DNA of 64,000 nucleotides from Terriglobia bacterium (GTDB lineage Bacteria > Acidobacteriota > Terriglobia > UBA7540), in NCBI GenBank assembly GCA_030038235.1, contig JASHPE010000122.1:20925-84924 (forward strand), in the 5' to 3' direction. Positions 49,240-58,098 of the stretch are shown in pieces (the stretch's first letter is position 1; every line of letters begins with the position of its first letter). Below the pieces are notes generated by a model. That model made no database searches, had not been told where the DNA came from, and worked only from the letters and a program-made list of their open reading frames with translations. Both the position numbers and the translations under genes were made by a program.

Positions 49240-49568
49240 GGGAATTGGCGGCTAGCGACCAGAGTCTAGAAGCCAGCTTAGTGGTAGTCGGCCGCAGCGT
49301 CAACCGTCCGCTCATCAAACGAAGCCTGCTGCGGTTGACACAGGTGGTTTGCGGGCCCGCTGCGAAACCGGTGCGAGTCCCGCCGCTGACGCGATTCTCC
49401 TTCGCGGCAGGCAAGCGGGAGGAAATCGCGAAAACCCCGCTCCTCGCACCGGGTCGTACGATTATACGGGTAACGGAGCCGCACACAAATCCCAAGTTGG
49501 CCGCAGGACACTGAAAAGGGACCAGGCAGGACGTCGCAAGTCGTGGGCACGAACCTGTCACGTTCTGT

Positions 49569-50567
49569 CTAATTCCTGAGCGACGTTCCGGCAAGCTTCT
49601 CGAGGACCTGCCGCGGAGATTTCTCGGGCAGCATCAGGTCGGCCTCCGAGATGATGTAGGTGTGTTCGAGCGCGAGCCGGCCGGAGAGGACAGCATGGGG
49701 CACAGAGTCGGTGAATACGATCCAGGTCGAGTTGGGTGGGAACTCGCATCGCGACTTCGCGGGCGAATCCTGGAAGGCGCCGTTGGCCTTGAGGTAGTCG
49801 TGAAAGCCGAGCATAAAGGAGTCGTACGGCGACCGATCGGGCACCGGCAATCCCAGCGCACTGCCCAGCCGTCCCGGCAGACGGCTGAGCGGACGCAACG
49901 ATGAGCGCGCCTTCGCAGCGCAGGCCAGGAGCCCGGCGTCCGGCGCCAGGCGCGGCGCGATCACATCGAACGGCTCGCCCGTGAGCCAGACGCGCGGCTC
50001 GCTGGGATTCAGATTGGTGAACACGCGCAGGATGCGATTGCCGTTGGTGGGCCGCGTCGGGAACGCGTCGGTGTGCAGCAGATCGTTGCGCTGCTTCAGC
50101 GGCAGATCGCGTCCGCGCTCCTCGAGCGATCGGAAGCTCGCGAAATCGAGCTTCCAGCCGCGCGCATAAGGCCGCAAAAAGTCCGCAGCGAACGCGGTCA
50201 CGTGGCGGGAGTACGCGCCCATGATAGCGCGCAGGCGGTCAGCGTCGGCGCTGGCGCGATCGAGGCCGTGGATGCGACCCTCGCGCGGCCGGTAGGAGAC
50301 GTTCTTGTGATAAGCGACGGATGTTTGGCGGACGCCGATCAGGCAGTCGCGGTCATCCGCTGGCAGCTTGTAGGGCGTACCGGCGAAGAACAGGATCTGA
50401 CCCTCTTCGAGCCGGGCGCAATACCAGCGCGAACGATCCTCGGGATTCGCGGGCGGCTTCCAGCCGGCGACGGTGTAGTCTGTGACCTCGATCAAGGTGC
50501 TTTCTCCCGGGCGCGGTTGCAAAGAACTCGCCGGCCGTTCATTGAATTGAAATGCGGTAGACGACAT
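49569..50567 (-). CDS. Kdo hydroxylase family protein
   Basis: RNDLLHTDAFPTRPTNGNRILRVFTNLNPSEPRVW. Confidence 0.8.
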   Translation of the reverse strand: MSSTAFQFNERPASSLQPRPGESTLIEVTDYTVAGWKPPANPEDRSRWYCARLEEGQILFFAGTPYKLPADDRDCLIGVRQTSVAYHKNVSYRPREGRIHGLDRASADADRLRAIMGAYSRHVTAFAADFLRPYARGWKLDFASFRSLEERGRDLPLKQRNDLLHTDAFPTRPTNGNRILRVFTNLNPSEPRVWLTGEPFDVIAPRLAPDAGLLACAAKARSSLRPLSRLPGRLGSALGLPVPDRSPYDSFMLGFHDYLKANGAFQDSPAKSRCEFPPNSTWIVFTDSVPHAVLSGRLALEHTYIISEADLMLPEKSPRQVLEKLAGTSLRN

Positions 50568-51504
50568 TTGCACTGGTCCCATACCACCCGCCGATGCTGA
50601 GGTAGAAGATTCCGTCCGTGGGCGCAGTCCACTGCACAGTCTTCAGCTCACTGCGTGAGTCCCACATCCTGCCGGACTCTTTCACGGCGCCGTCCGCGTC
50701 ATAGATTGCGGCGCCTGCGTCGCCGGTGTCATCAGGAGTTCTGAAATCGATGCGGAGCGTTTGCCCAGCCTTGAGACGCGCCTTGAAATACTGGAAAGTG
50801 TTACCCTCAAGGCGATGCGTCGTGACGTACAAGCCAGGTGATATCGTCACGGCTGCTTCAAACGACTTACCTCCCTCGGGGAAAGGCTTCTTGTCTCCCA
50901 CCATGCCCTTTGGGGCAGTTGCAGCGCTGCCCTGGGCGGACAATTGTTCGAGTCGTACCTGCGCCAGGCTATCTCCGCGCTGGTCGGCTAATGACTGCGC
51001 CGCCGCCGCATACTTGTTTGCATTCACCTGATCGCCTTGCCTCTGATAGAGATAGGCCAGGGTAGTTTGGGCCGACAGTGTGGGTATGGCATCAACAGAT
51101 TTTTGGAGGGCCTGAATGGCCTGGAGCAAATCATGCTGCTGAATATACGCCAGCCCATCCGCGTACTGCTTCAGAGCCTCCTGCTTTTGACCCTCAGAAG
51201 CGCCGGTGCTTTTCAACTCATCCCGCAAATCATCCAGGCTGAGGGGCCGGGCTTGGGTTTTGATTGCCAGGACCTGACCGAGCACCGCCGCGCCAATTAA
51301 CAATACGAAGCCAGCGAACGCGAATAGCATAAAGCGATGCAGGAGCTGTGCGAACCGCTCCTTGGTCAGCTTCTCCTTGGCGAGGCCGAAGAAAAGTTCC
51401 GGCACTCGCTTGGTGCGGAAAGCCATCAAGAGGACCAGGCCGACGAAAGCAAACAAGCTGACAGGAGTCTTAACCTGCACGAGCGCGCGAATAAGGTCGG
51501 CCAT
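50539..51504 (-). CDS. Membrane-anchored TPR protein with C-terminal PPC-like domain
   Basis: Two N-terminal TM segments, TPR-like middle region, FRTPDDTGDAGAAIYDADG...FYLSIGGWYGT. Confidence 0.6.
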   Translation of the reverse strand: MADLIRALVQVKTPVSLFAFVGLVLLMAFRTKRVPELFFGLAKEKLTKERFAQLLHRFMLFAFAGFVLLIGAAVLGQVLAIKTQARPLSLDDLRDELKSTGASEGQKQEALKQYADGLAYIQQHDLLQAIQALQKSVDAIPTLSAQTTLAYLYQRQGDQVNANKYAAAAQSLADQRGDSLAQVRLEQLSAQGSAATAPKGMVGDKKPFPEGGKSFEAAVTISPGLYVTTHRLEGNTFQYFKARLKAGQTLRIDFRTPDDTGDAGAAIYDADGAVKESGRMWDSRSELKTVQWTAPTDGIFYLSIGGWYGTSANVVYRISIQ

Positions 51505-51627
51505 CTGAACCTCGGATCGTTCCTCGACCTGTAGTGGAGCCCTGATTCTAGCACCAGTCCAGTGGAATCGATAACGACCCTACCCGTCCCGGCGTTATAA
51601 TCGAGTTGAGTCCCAAGGGGTTTTCGT

Positions 51628-52302
51628 ATGTCATTGCTTCGCGAAGATGACGCCATCGAAGTCCGGGAACGCCTGAAGGCCATGACGTCGCCGGTACGCC
51701 TGGTGCACTTCACGCAGGAGTTGAACCTCGAATATGGCCACGAGACGAAGCAACTTCTGGAAGAACTCTCTGCCCTCTCTGACCAGCTTTCGCTCGAGAT
51801 CCACAATTTCCTTCTCGAGAAAGACTACGCCGCCGAATACGGCGTCGACATGGTTCCGGCCACCGTGGTATGTAACGGCGACGCCAGGGGTATCCGCTTC
51901 TACGGCCTGCCGGCGGGATACGAGTTCGCGAGCCTCCTCGACGCGATTCTGATGGTGTCGCAAGGCGACTCCGGCCTGAGTGCGGAGAGCCGCGAGAAAG
52001 TGGCCGCCATCGCGCAGCCCCTGCACTTGCAGGTGTTCGTCACCCCCACCTGACCGCATTGCCCGCGGGCCGTGCGCCTGGCTCAGTCTTTGGCGCTGGA
52101 GAACGCGCTGGTCCAGGCCGACTGCATCGAAGCCACTGAATTCCCCGACCTCTCCAGCCGATTCCGAGTCTATGCCGTGCCGAAAACGGTCATCAACGGC
52201 TCGGGTTCAATTGAAGGCTCGCTGCCGGAGCAGTTCTTCCTCGAAGAGATTCTCAAGACTCTGCCTACGCCCGAACCGTGCGAACCTCCCCAGGCAACGT
52301 AG
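51628..52302 (+). CDS. Glutaredoxin/PDO-like thioredoxin-fold selenoprotein; TGA at 52051-52053 read as selenocysteine (U-P-H-C)
   Basis: Two in-frame ORFs separated only by TGA: LHLQVFVTPT-U-PHCPRAVRLAQSLALENALVQADCIEATEFPDLSSRFRVYAVPKTVING; TGA sits exactly at the redox Cys of a CPxC motif. Confidence 0.85.
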
Positions 52303-52351
52303 CAAGACACTCCGGTTCGGCGCTCACAGACGCCCTTAAGCCGGATCGTCT

Positions 52352-52867
52352 TCAGTACGTGAGCACCGAGTGAAGGTCGTACTTCGACAGCTTTTTCCTG
52401 CCCTTGAGGAATCCCAGTTCGATCAGAAATCCGAGACCCGCAACGTGCCCGCCGAGCGACTCCACAAGCTGCGCGACGGCCGCGGCCGTCCCGCCCGTGG
52501 CCAGCAGGTCGTCGACGATGAGAACCTCCTGACCCGCGCTGACCGCGTCGCGGTGGATTTCGAGCGCATCCTTCCCGTATTCCAGGCTGTAGCTGGCGCT
52601 GGCCACGGCCACCGGCAGCTTGCCCGGCTTGCGCACGGGGATGAAGCCCGCGTTCAGGCGATAAGCCACCATGGGCGCGAAGATAAAGCCGCGCGCTTCG
52701 ATTCCCACCACCCGATCGACCTTGCGGCCGACGTAGTGGTCCGCCAAAGCGTCGACGGCGCGGCGCAGACCGACGGGGTCTTTGAGCAATGTCGTGATGT
52801 CGTAGAACAGAATGCCGGGCTTCGGATAATCCGGCACCTCGCGAATCAGCTTCTTGAGATCGTTCAC
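52352..52867 (-). CDS. apt: Adenine phosphoribosyltransferase
   Basis: [56 protein letters not shown] start preferred because the upstream in-frame ATG lies in a CACAGAG repeat. Confidence 0.94.
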   Translation of the reverse strand: MNDLKKLIREVPDYPKPGILFYDITTLLKDPVGLRRAVDALADHYVGRKVDRVVGIEARGFIFAPMVAYRLNAGFIPVRKPGKLPVAVASASYSLEYGKDALEIHRDAVSAGQEVLIVDDLLATGGTAAAVAQLVESLGGHVAGLGFLIELGFLKGRKKLSKYDLHSVLTY

Positions 52868-52909
52868 TGCCTCAGTACCTCCGAGTTCTTCGCGGCTCGC
52901 GAAGAGGAC

Positions 52910-52975
52910 CTCACCACAGAGGGCACAGAGCATCGCCGAGGAAGACTCTGTGGCCGCCGTGATCTCCGTGGTGAA
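52910..52975. repeat. CACAGAG-type inverted repeat
   Basis: ccacagagggcacagag ... ctctgtggccgccgtgatctccgtggtg. Confidence 0.6.
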
Positions 52976-52994
52976 TTCACTTTTGATTGCGGGC

Positions 52995-53291
52995 TTACCA
53001 ACCCCCTTCGATCATGAAATTTCCGTAATGCTCGTTGACCGCCTCCTCGGACTCATCCACCGACATCACTTGTGCGCTGCGAGGGCCTTCCATTAGTTGG
53101 ACCTTGAATACCTCAAGCCTCGAGGCCTCGCCGACGGCGTAGACCTCCACTGTGCCGTCGGAGCAGTTCCGGACATATCCGCCCAGGCCGAGCCGCCCCG
53201 CAGCGCGTTCGGCGAAGTACCGGAAGCCGACGCCTTGCACGCGGCCTGAGATCCGGTACTTTTTCGCGATGCGCTGCTTGGCTGATCTCAT
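52995..53291 (-). CDS. acyP: Acylphosphatase
   Basis: [43 protein letters not shown]. Confidence 0.94.
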   Translation of the reverse strand: MRSAKQRIAKKYRISGRVQGVGFRYFAERAAGRLGLGGYVRNCSDGTVEVYAVGEASRLEVFKVQLMEGPRSAQVMSVDESEEAVNEHYGNFMIEGGW

Positions 53292-53376
53292 GCGCGGGTG
53301 GGCACGATTCCTGACCTCGGCGTGCGGACTGGTCTTCACGGCAATTCTACATCGCGCGCGCGGCGCTGCGCCACAC

Positions 53377-54408
53377 TTAGCCGCGTCCCATGACTACGGT
53401 GTGCGGACTCATCGCTATCGGGTGAGCGGTGACGCCTCCGAAGCCCGCCGCCTGATACATGGCCGTGAGTTCGCTCAGCGTGTAGGCGTCGCCCGCGACC
53501 GTGGAAGCGAGCATGGTCATGCTGAAGCCCGCAGGCATGGGTGGCGAGACACGGTCTTCATTGGGCACGAACTCGAGCGTGGCGGCGCGCCCGCCCGGGC
53601 GCAGCGCGGCGTGGACCTTTTTCAGCAAACCCACGCAGGTGGATTGGTCGAAGTGATGCAGAAAGTTGGTCAGCAACACGGCGTCGTATGGCTCACCGAA
53701 GTCGACCTCGAAGGCGCTGCCGGGCAGCATGTCATATCGATCCTGGACGCCGGCCCGGCGCGCATTGTCGAGAGCCACGCGCAGCACCGGGGCCCAATCG
53801 AGACCGGTGACGTGGGCCTGCAGATTCTGCTTCGCGATTTCGATGCCGAACAATCCGTGGCCAGCGGCGATATCCAGCACGCGCATCGGGCCGGTGTGAC
53901 CTTCCAGCACCACCGCGCCCAGCGGACCCACCATAGGCGCCATCATCGGCGCCATCGTCTCCGCGAACTGCACCCAGATCGGATTCTCCGGCTCCACGCT
54001 CCCGGCGCCGGGCAAACTCGTTCGTCCGGCGCGCACGACATCCGCCAGCTTGTCGTAAGGCTCGCGCATGGCCGGATTGCCGAGGAACTGTGCGATGGAG
54101 GCCAGGCACGCAGGCGAACGCGGATCAAGGAATGCAGCGCTCGTGCGGCTGTGCTCGTAATGTCCGTCCTTCTTCACCAGCACGCCGTGAATGGTGAGGA
54201 AGTCGCACAGAATGCGGATGCCGCGCTCGGACGCCGAGCAGTGGCGGGCAATCGAGGCCACGTCTCCGGGCCCGTTGCCAATTGCCCGGAAAAGATCGAG
54301 GTCGATGGCCGCTTTCAGGGCCGCCGTGCGCTGATGCGCCTGAAGCATGTCAAAAACCAGGGCGGGAGTTAACGGGGCCTCGGCGGCATTGCCAGTGTGC
54401 ATGAGCAA
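53377..54408 (-). CDS. SAM-dependent methyltransferase (O-methyltransferase-like)
   Basis: N-terminal winged helix-like region; RVLDIAAGHGLFGIEIAKQN; YDAVLLTNFLHHFD. Confidence 0.88.
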   Translation of the reverse strand: MLMHTGNAAEAPLTPALVFDMLQAHQRTAALKAAIDLDLFRAIGNGPGDVASIARHCSASERGIRILCDFLTIHGVLVKKDGHYEHSRTSAAFLDPRSPACLASIAQFLGNPAMREPYDKLADVVRAGRTSLPGAGSVEPENPIWVQFAETMAPMMAPMVGPLGAVVLEGHTGPMRVLDIAAGHGLFGIEIAKQNLQAHVTGLDWAPVLRVALDNARRAGVQDRYDMLPGSAFEVDFGEPYDAVLLTNFLHHFDQSTCVGLLKKVHAALRPGGRAATLEFVPNEDRVSPPMPAGFSMTMLASTVAGDAYTLSELTAMYQAAGFGGVTAHPIAMSPHTVVMGRG

Positions 54409-54498
54409 GTCTCCTATTCGATGAGTGCGTTTCGTCCCGGCGCATGCCGGGGTGCATCAGTCTATATCCAACGGTGTAATTTGCTATGGGAAATCTCT

Positions 54499-54541
54499 CT
54501 TCGAAGCACCGGCATTCCCGCGGGAATGACGTGCTTCGAAG
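54499..54541. repeat. Strong stem-loop between minus-strand genes
   Basis: cttcgaagcac-cgg-cattcccgcgggaatg-ac-gtgcttcgaag. Confidence 0.75.
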
Positions 54542-54556
54542 GGCGATCCCGCCTTA

Positions 54557-55387
54557 TCAAAGCGATCTTCCCTCGCCCGCGAGACGCCGCAGGGCTGCGG
54601 GCCGATTGGTGATCACCGCGTCGACGCCGATCCCGAGCAGGCGCCGCCATGCGCGAGGCGTCTCCACGCCCCAGGGCGCGACTTGCAGGGCTTGGGCGTG
54701 GGCGCGCTCGACAAACTTGCGCGTCACCAGCGCGCCCAGAGGAAGCACCACGCGGGCCCCGGCCGCTTGCGCGCGGCGGATGGCCGGCAGCGTACGCGTG
54801 CAATCGAGACCGAGCGCGATACCATCATGCAGCTCCCGCATGCGTTCCAGAGCCTCGGGACGAAACGAGATTACCACCACGTTGTCCGCTACGCCGGCTT
54901 CGTGAATCGCCTTCAGCACTTTCTCCTCGAGCCCGTCATTCGAATTGCGCTCGCGCTTCAGTTCCAGGTAAGCGCGGCACCCTCGCTCCTTCACCCGGGC
55001 GAGCGCTTCGGCGAGCAGCGGAATCTTCAGGCCGCGGAACCTGGCCTTGGCGAGCGCCGGACGCCTTTCGTTGAACCACGAGCCCGCGTCCAGACGGCGA
55101 AGCGCCTCCACGCTCAGCGCGTCCACACGACCCGTGCCGCTGGTGGTCCGTTCCAGCCGCGCATCGTGGATCACCATGGGAACGCCGTCCGCGGAGAGCC
55201 TCACGTCCAGCTCGATGCCGTCGGCGCCTTGCCGCAGTGCCAGATCGAAAGCCGCGAGCGTGTTCTCGGGAGCCTCGGCGGAAGCTCCCCGGTGCGCGAG
55301 AATCAAGGTGCGTTTGCGGATCGGGTCCTGCGCCCGCCTTGCGGAGCGGCTCGCGAGCAGGGTCGCGCGATGGATGAGGGGGCTCAT
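54557..55387 (-). CDS. Glycerophosphodiester phosphodiesterase
   Basis: LILAHRGASAEAPENTLAAFDLALRQGADGIELDVRLSADGVPMVIHD. Confidence 0.94.
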   Translation of the reverse strand: MSPLIHRATLLASRSARRAQDPIRKRTLILAHRGASAEAPENTLAAFDLALRQGADGIELDVRLSADGVPMVIHDARLERTTSGTGRVDALSVEALRRLDAGSWFNERRPALAKARFRGLKIPLLAEALARVKERGCRAYLELKRERNSNDGLEEKVLKAIHEAGVADNVVVISFRPEALERMRELHDGIALGLDCTRTLPAIRRAQAAGARVVLPLGALVTRKFVERAHAQALQVAPWGVETPRAWRRLLGIGVDAVITNRPAALRRLAGEGRSL

Positions 55388-56991
55388 GATCCCACTCGCA
55401 CAGGGGCGGCATCCGTGGATGCTGCGCCGGGACACTCAAGGACGCGCTTCACCGCTTCCGAGGCGCCCTGCAGCAGCGTACCTGTCCAGTTCAAACCCGA
55501 CCGGCGCAGCAGAAAGTCATCCGTCTTCACGGCCATCTCCTCATGGGCTGCGAATCTGGCTTCGGCGGCGAGCAGAGGACCTTCTTCATGGCCGTTGATC
55601 GAGGCGCTGCTCCCCGGAATCGGCTCGGTCAGCTCGGGCCGACCGAGCACCGGATCGAGCACCGCGCGCCAGCGGCTGCCGTACGTGCGCACGATGCGTT
55701 CGGCCACTCCGGTTGCGATGTGGAACTCGCGCTCGGCCTCTTCGACGGACCGCCGCACGAAAGGCTCGAAGGGTCCGGTGCGGCCGCCGGGAAACGGAGC
55801 GCGCCGGCTGGAGCCTTCGAGCCTCATACCGAGATGCGAGGCTACCTGACGAGCCACGTCCTCGCCGAGCGCTCGCGCCGTGGTCAGTTTGCCGCCGCAG
55901 ATCGAGATCATATTCCGCGCCCACGGATCCTGGTGCAGGCGGCTCTCGCGGGTCACGGCCGATGGACTCTTGTTAACGCCGTCCAGCACCAGCGCGCGCA
56001 GCCCCGCCCATGGGCAGCGCACCTCCGCGTTGGTGAGCGGCTCGGCGAAGACGCTGTTGGCGGCGCGCAGCAGGTAATCGACGTCAGCCTGACCGGGGGC
56101 GACGCCGGCGGGATCGCCTTCGAAGTCGGTGTCGGTGGTGCCGAGCATGGCGCCGCCGTGCCACGGCCACATCACGAAGATGCGATCCTCTCCGGGGACC
56201 GCGGCCAGCAGCGCGAGCTTCCCGGTGACCGGAGGCACCACCACGTGCGTGCCTTTGGTCAGGCGCACTGTCCGCGAGCCATCAAAGCCCTTGACCAGGG
56301 CGCGTACGCGATCCACCCACGGGCCGGCGGCGTTTACGAAGAAGCGCGCGGCCACTTCGAAGCGCCTCCCGCTCAGGGCGTCCTCAACTTCCACGGCCGT
56401 GACGCGTCCGGCGCTCGAAGCGATCGCGCGTACCTCGGCGTAGTTCGCCACCGCCGCGCCGTGATCGGCGGCATCGACAACGGTTTCGATTGTCAGCCGC
56501 GCGTCGTCCGTGCCGGAGTCGTGATACATCGCGGCCGCGCGCAGGCCGTCGGGGCGCAAGGTGGGCATCATCTCCGAAGCCTGGGACGCGCTGATCATCC
56601 GGTGGCGATCCTCGGCGCCGAGATTGCCCAACAAGTCGTAGACGCTGAGCCCAAGCCTGATCTTCGCCGGAGAGAAGGGATTGCCGCGGTAGATCGGCAA
56701 CAAGAAAGCGACCGGCCGCGCCAGATGGGGAGCCAAACGCTGCAACCTTCGCCGTTCCTGGCGCGCTTCGCGCACCAGCTTGAAATCGAATTGCTCCAGG
56801 TAGCGCAGCCCGCCGTGAATGAGCTTGCTGGAGCGGCTGGACGTGCCGCTGGAGAAATCGCGCGCCTCCACCAGCGCAACCTTCAGCCCGCCCAGCGCGG
56901 CGTCGCGCGCCGTTGCGGCGCCGTTGATGCCGCCGCCGATCACGAGCAGATCGAGTTTTTGCCGGGCCAGGGCTTCGAGATCGCGCTTCAT
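55384..56991 (-). CDS. glpD: Glycerol-3-phosphate dehydrogenase (FAD)
   Basis: LLVIGGGINGAATARDAALGGLKVALVEARDFSSGTSSRSSKLIHGGLRYLEQ. Confidence 0.95.
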   Translation of the reverse strand: MKRDLEALARQKLDLLVIGGGINGAATARDAALGGLKVALVEARDFSSGTSSRSSKLIHGGLRYLEQFDFKLVREARQERRRLQRLAPHLARPVAFLLPIYRGNPFSPAKIRLGLSVYDLLGNLGAEDRHRMISASQASEMMPTLRPDGLRAAAMYHDSGTDDARLTIETVVDAADHGAAVANYAEVRAIASSAGRVTAVEVEDALSGRRFEVAARFFVNAAGPWVDRVRALVKGFDGSRTVRLTKGTHVVVPPVTGKLALLAAVPGEDRIFVMWPWHGGAMLGTTDTDFEGDPAGVAPGQADVDYLLRAANSVFAEPLTNAEVRCPWAGLRALVLDGVNKSPSAVTRESRLHQDPWARNMISICGGKLTTARALGEDVARQVASHLGMRLEGSSRRAPFPGGRTGPFEPFVRRSVEEAEREFHIATGVAERIVRTYGSRWRAVLDPVLGRPELTEPIPGSSASINGHEEGPLLAAEARFAAHEEMAVKTDDFLLRRSGLNWTGTLLQGASEAVKRVLECPGAASTDAAPVRVGS

Positions 56992-57025
56992 ATCGGAGAA
57001 GAGCCAAATTGCCAGATTAGCACGG

Positions 57026-57838
57026 TCACAGTGCACTCACCCGATTCACGATCGCGTCGTATTTGGCGAGATACTTGAAGCCCGGTGGCGGCCCGAATTC
57101 AGGCGGGCGATCGAGATCGTGCCCGATCTCGTCAACATGATCCGCCGGCCACGCGGGCCAGCTCGCGCCCCAGCGCTCCGCCGACGACACCGTAACCAAA
57201 CCGTCGTTTTCTTCGCCCGTCACGCGCTTGACGTAATCGTGCAAGCCTAGCAGAAGCCGCGACGCCGGCGTTGGTCCTGCGCGCCCCTGGCCTGCCACGG
57301 AAAAGTAATGAACAGCGGGATTATCGGGGTAGTCTTTGTTGAATTGCTCCATGCTCGCGGTTCCCAAGTCGAGGAGCGCATCGGGGTCGATGCGGAGCGC
57401 CTTCAGCAAATCGGCGACACCGTCCCGCGTCAGGCTTCCCAGCACGCCATCGAGATCGTCGCCCGCGAGCAGGTCGGCGACGCGCGAGCCTTGATGCGGC
57501 GAGCCAATGGTGCTGAGCGACGTGATTCGGCTGGAGAGATCGTTGCCCGCGTTCGTGTTCGGGTTTCCGGGCGACAGCACGAAGCGCGAGTCCAGCCCGC
57601 CCTGGCTGTGCCCGATGATGTGAGTCCTGGCATCGGGATCGAGACCGCCATCGCCGAATGCAACCCAAATCAGCCCACGAAGCTGTTCGCCGCGCTCAAG
57701 GATGGTGCCGGTCGCGTTGAGTTGGGGCGCCAGGACCTTGTGGCCGAGATCCTCCAACCGCTCTGCCACGCCGTTGAAGTACTCAATGCCTAACTCCTCG
57801 CGAAATCCCAGAATCCCGTGGACAAGAACGATGTTCAT
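57026..57838 (-). CDS. Alpha/beta hydrolase (triacylglycerol lipase-like)
   Basis: VLVHGILGFREELGIEYFNGV; HIIGHSQGGLDSRFVLSP. Confidence 0.85.
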   Translation of the reverse strand: MNIVLVHGILGFREELGIEYFNGVAERLEDLGHKVLAPQLNATGTILERGEQLRGLIWVAFGDGGLDPDARTHIIGHSQGGLDSRFVLSPGNPNTNAGNDLSSRITSLSTIGSPHQGSRVADLLAGDDLDGVLGSLTRDGVADLLKALRIDPDALLDLGTASMEQFNKDYPDNPAVHYFSVAGQGRAGPTPASRLLLGLHDYVKRVTGEENDGLVTVSSAERWGASWPAWPADHVDEIGHDLDRPPEFGPPPGFKYLAKYDAIVNRVSAL

Positions 57839-57955
57839 GGCGTGCCCCGTGAAGATTGACGTTCCGCCGCGCGGGCGGCGCTGGCCACATCATGGCACAA
57901 ATCCGTGTTTTGGTCTGCGGCCTTCGACCGCCGCAGATCTTTCGGTCGTGCGCCA

Positions 57956-58002
57956 ATCCCAGACGTACGGGCGGCACTTGTGGCCGCCCGTACATCTGGG
58001 AT
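57956..58002. repeat. REP-like single palindrome, copy C of the REPIN family
   Basis: atcccagacgtacgggcggcacttgtggccgcccgtacatctgggat; one mismatch between arms. Confidence 0.75.
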
Positions 58003-58098
58003 CAGGACGACACACAGATTCTTCTGGACACTTTGCCGCAGCAGAGGGATACTGCCGCCGGCAACACCCTGGATCTCAAGTCGACGGAGGGGGCTTTG

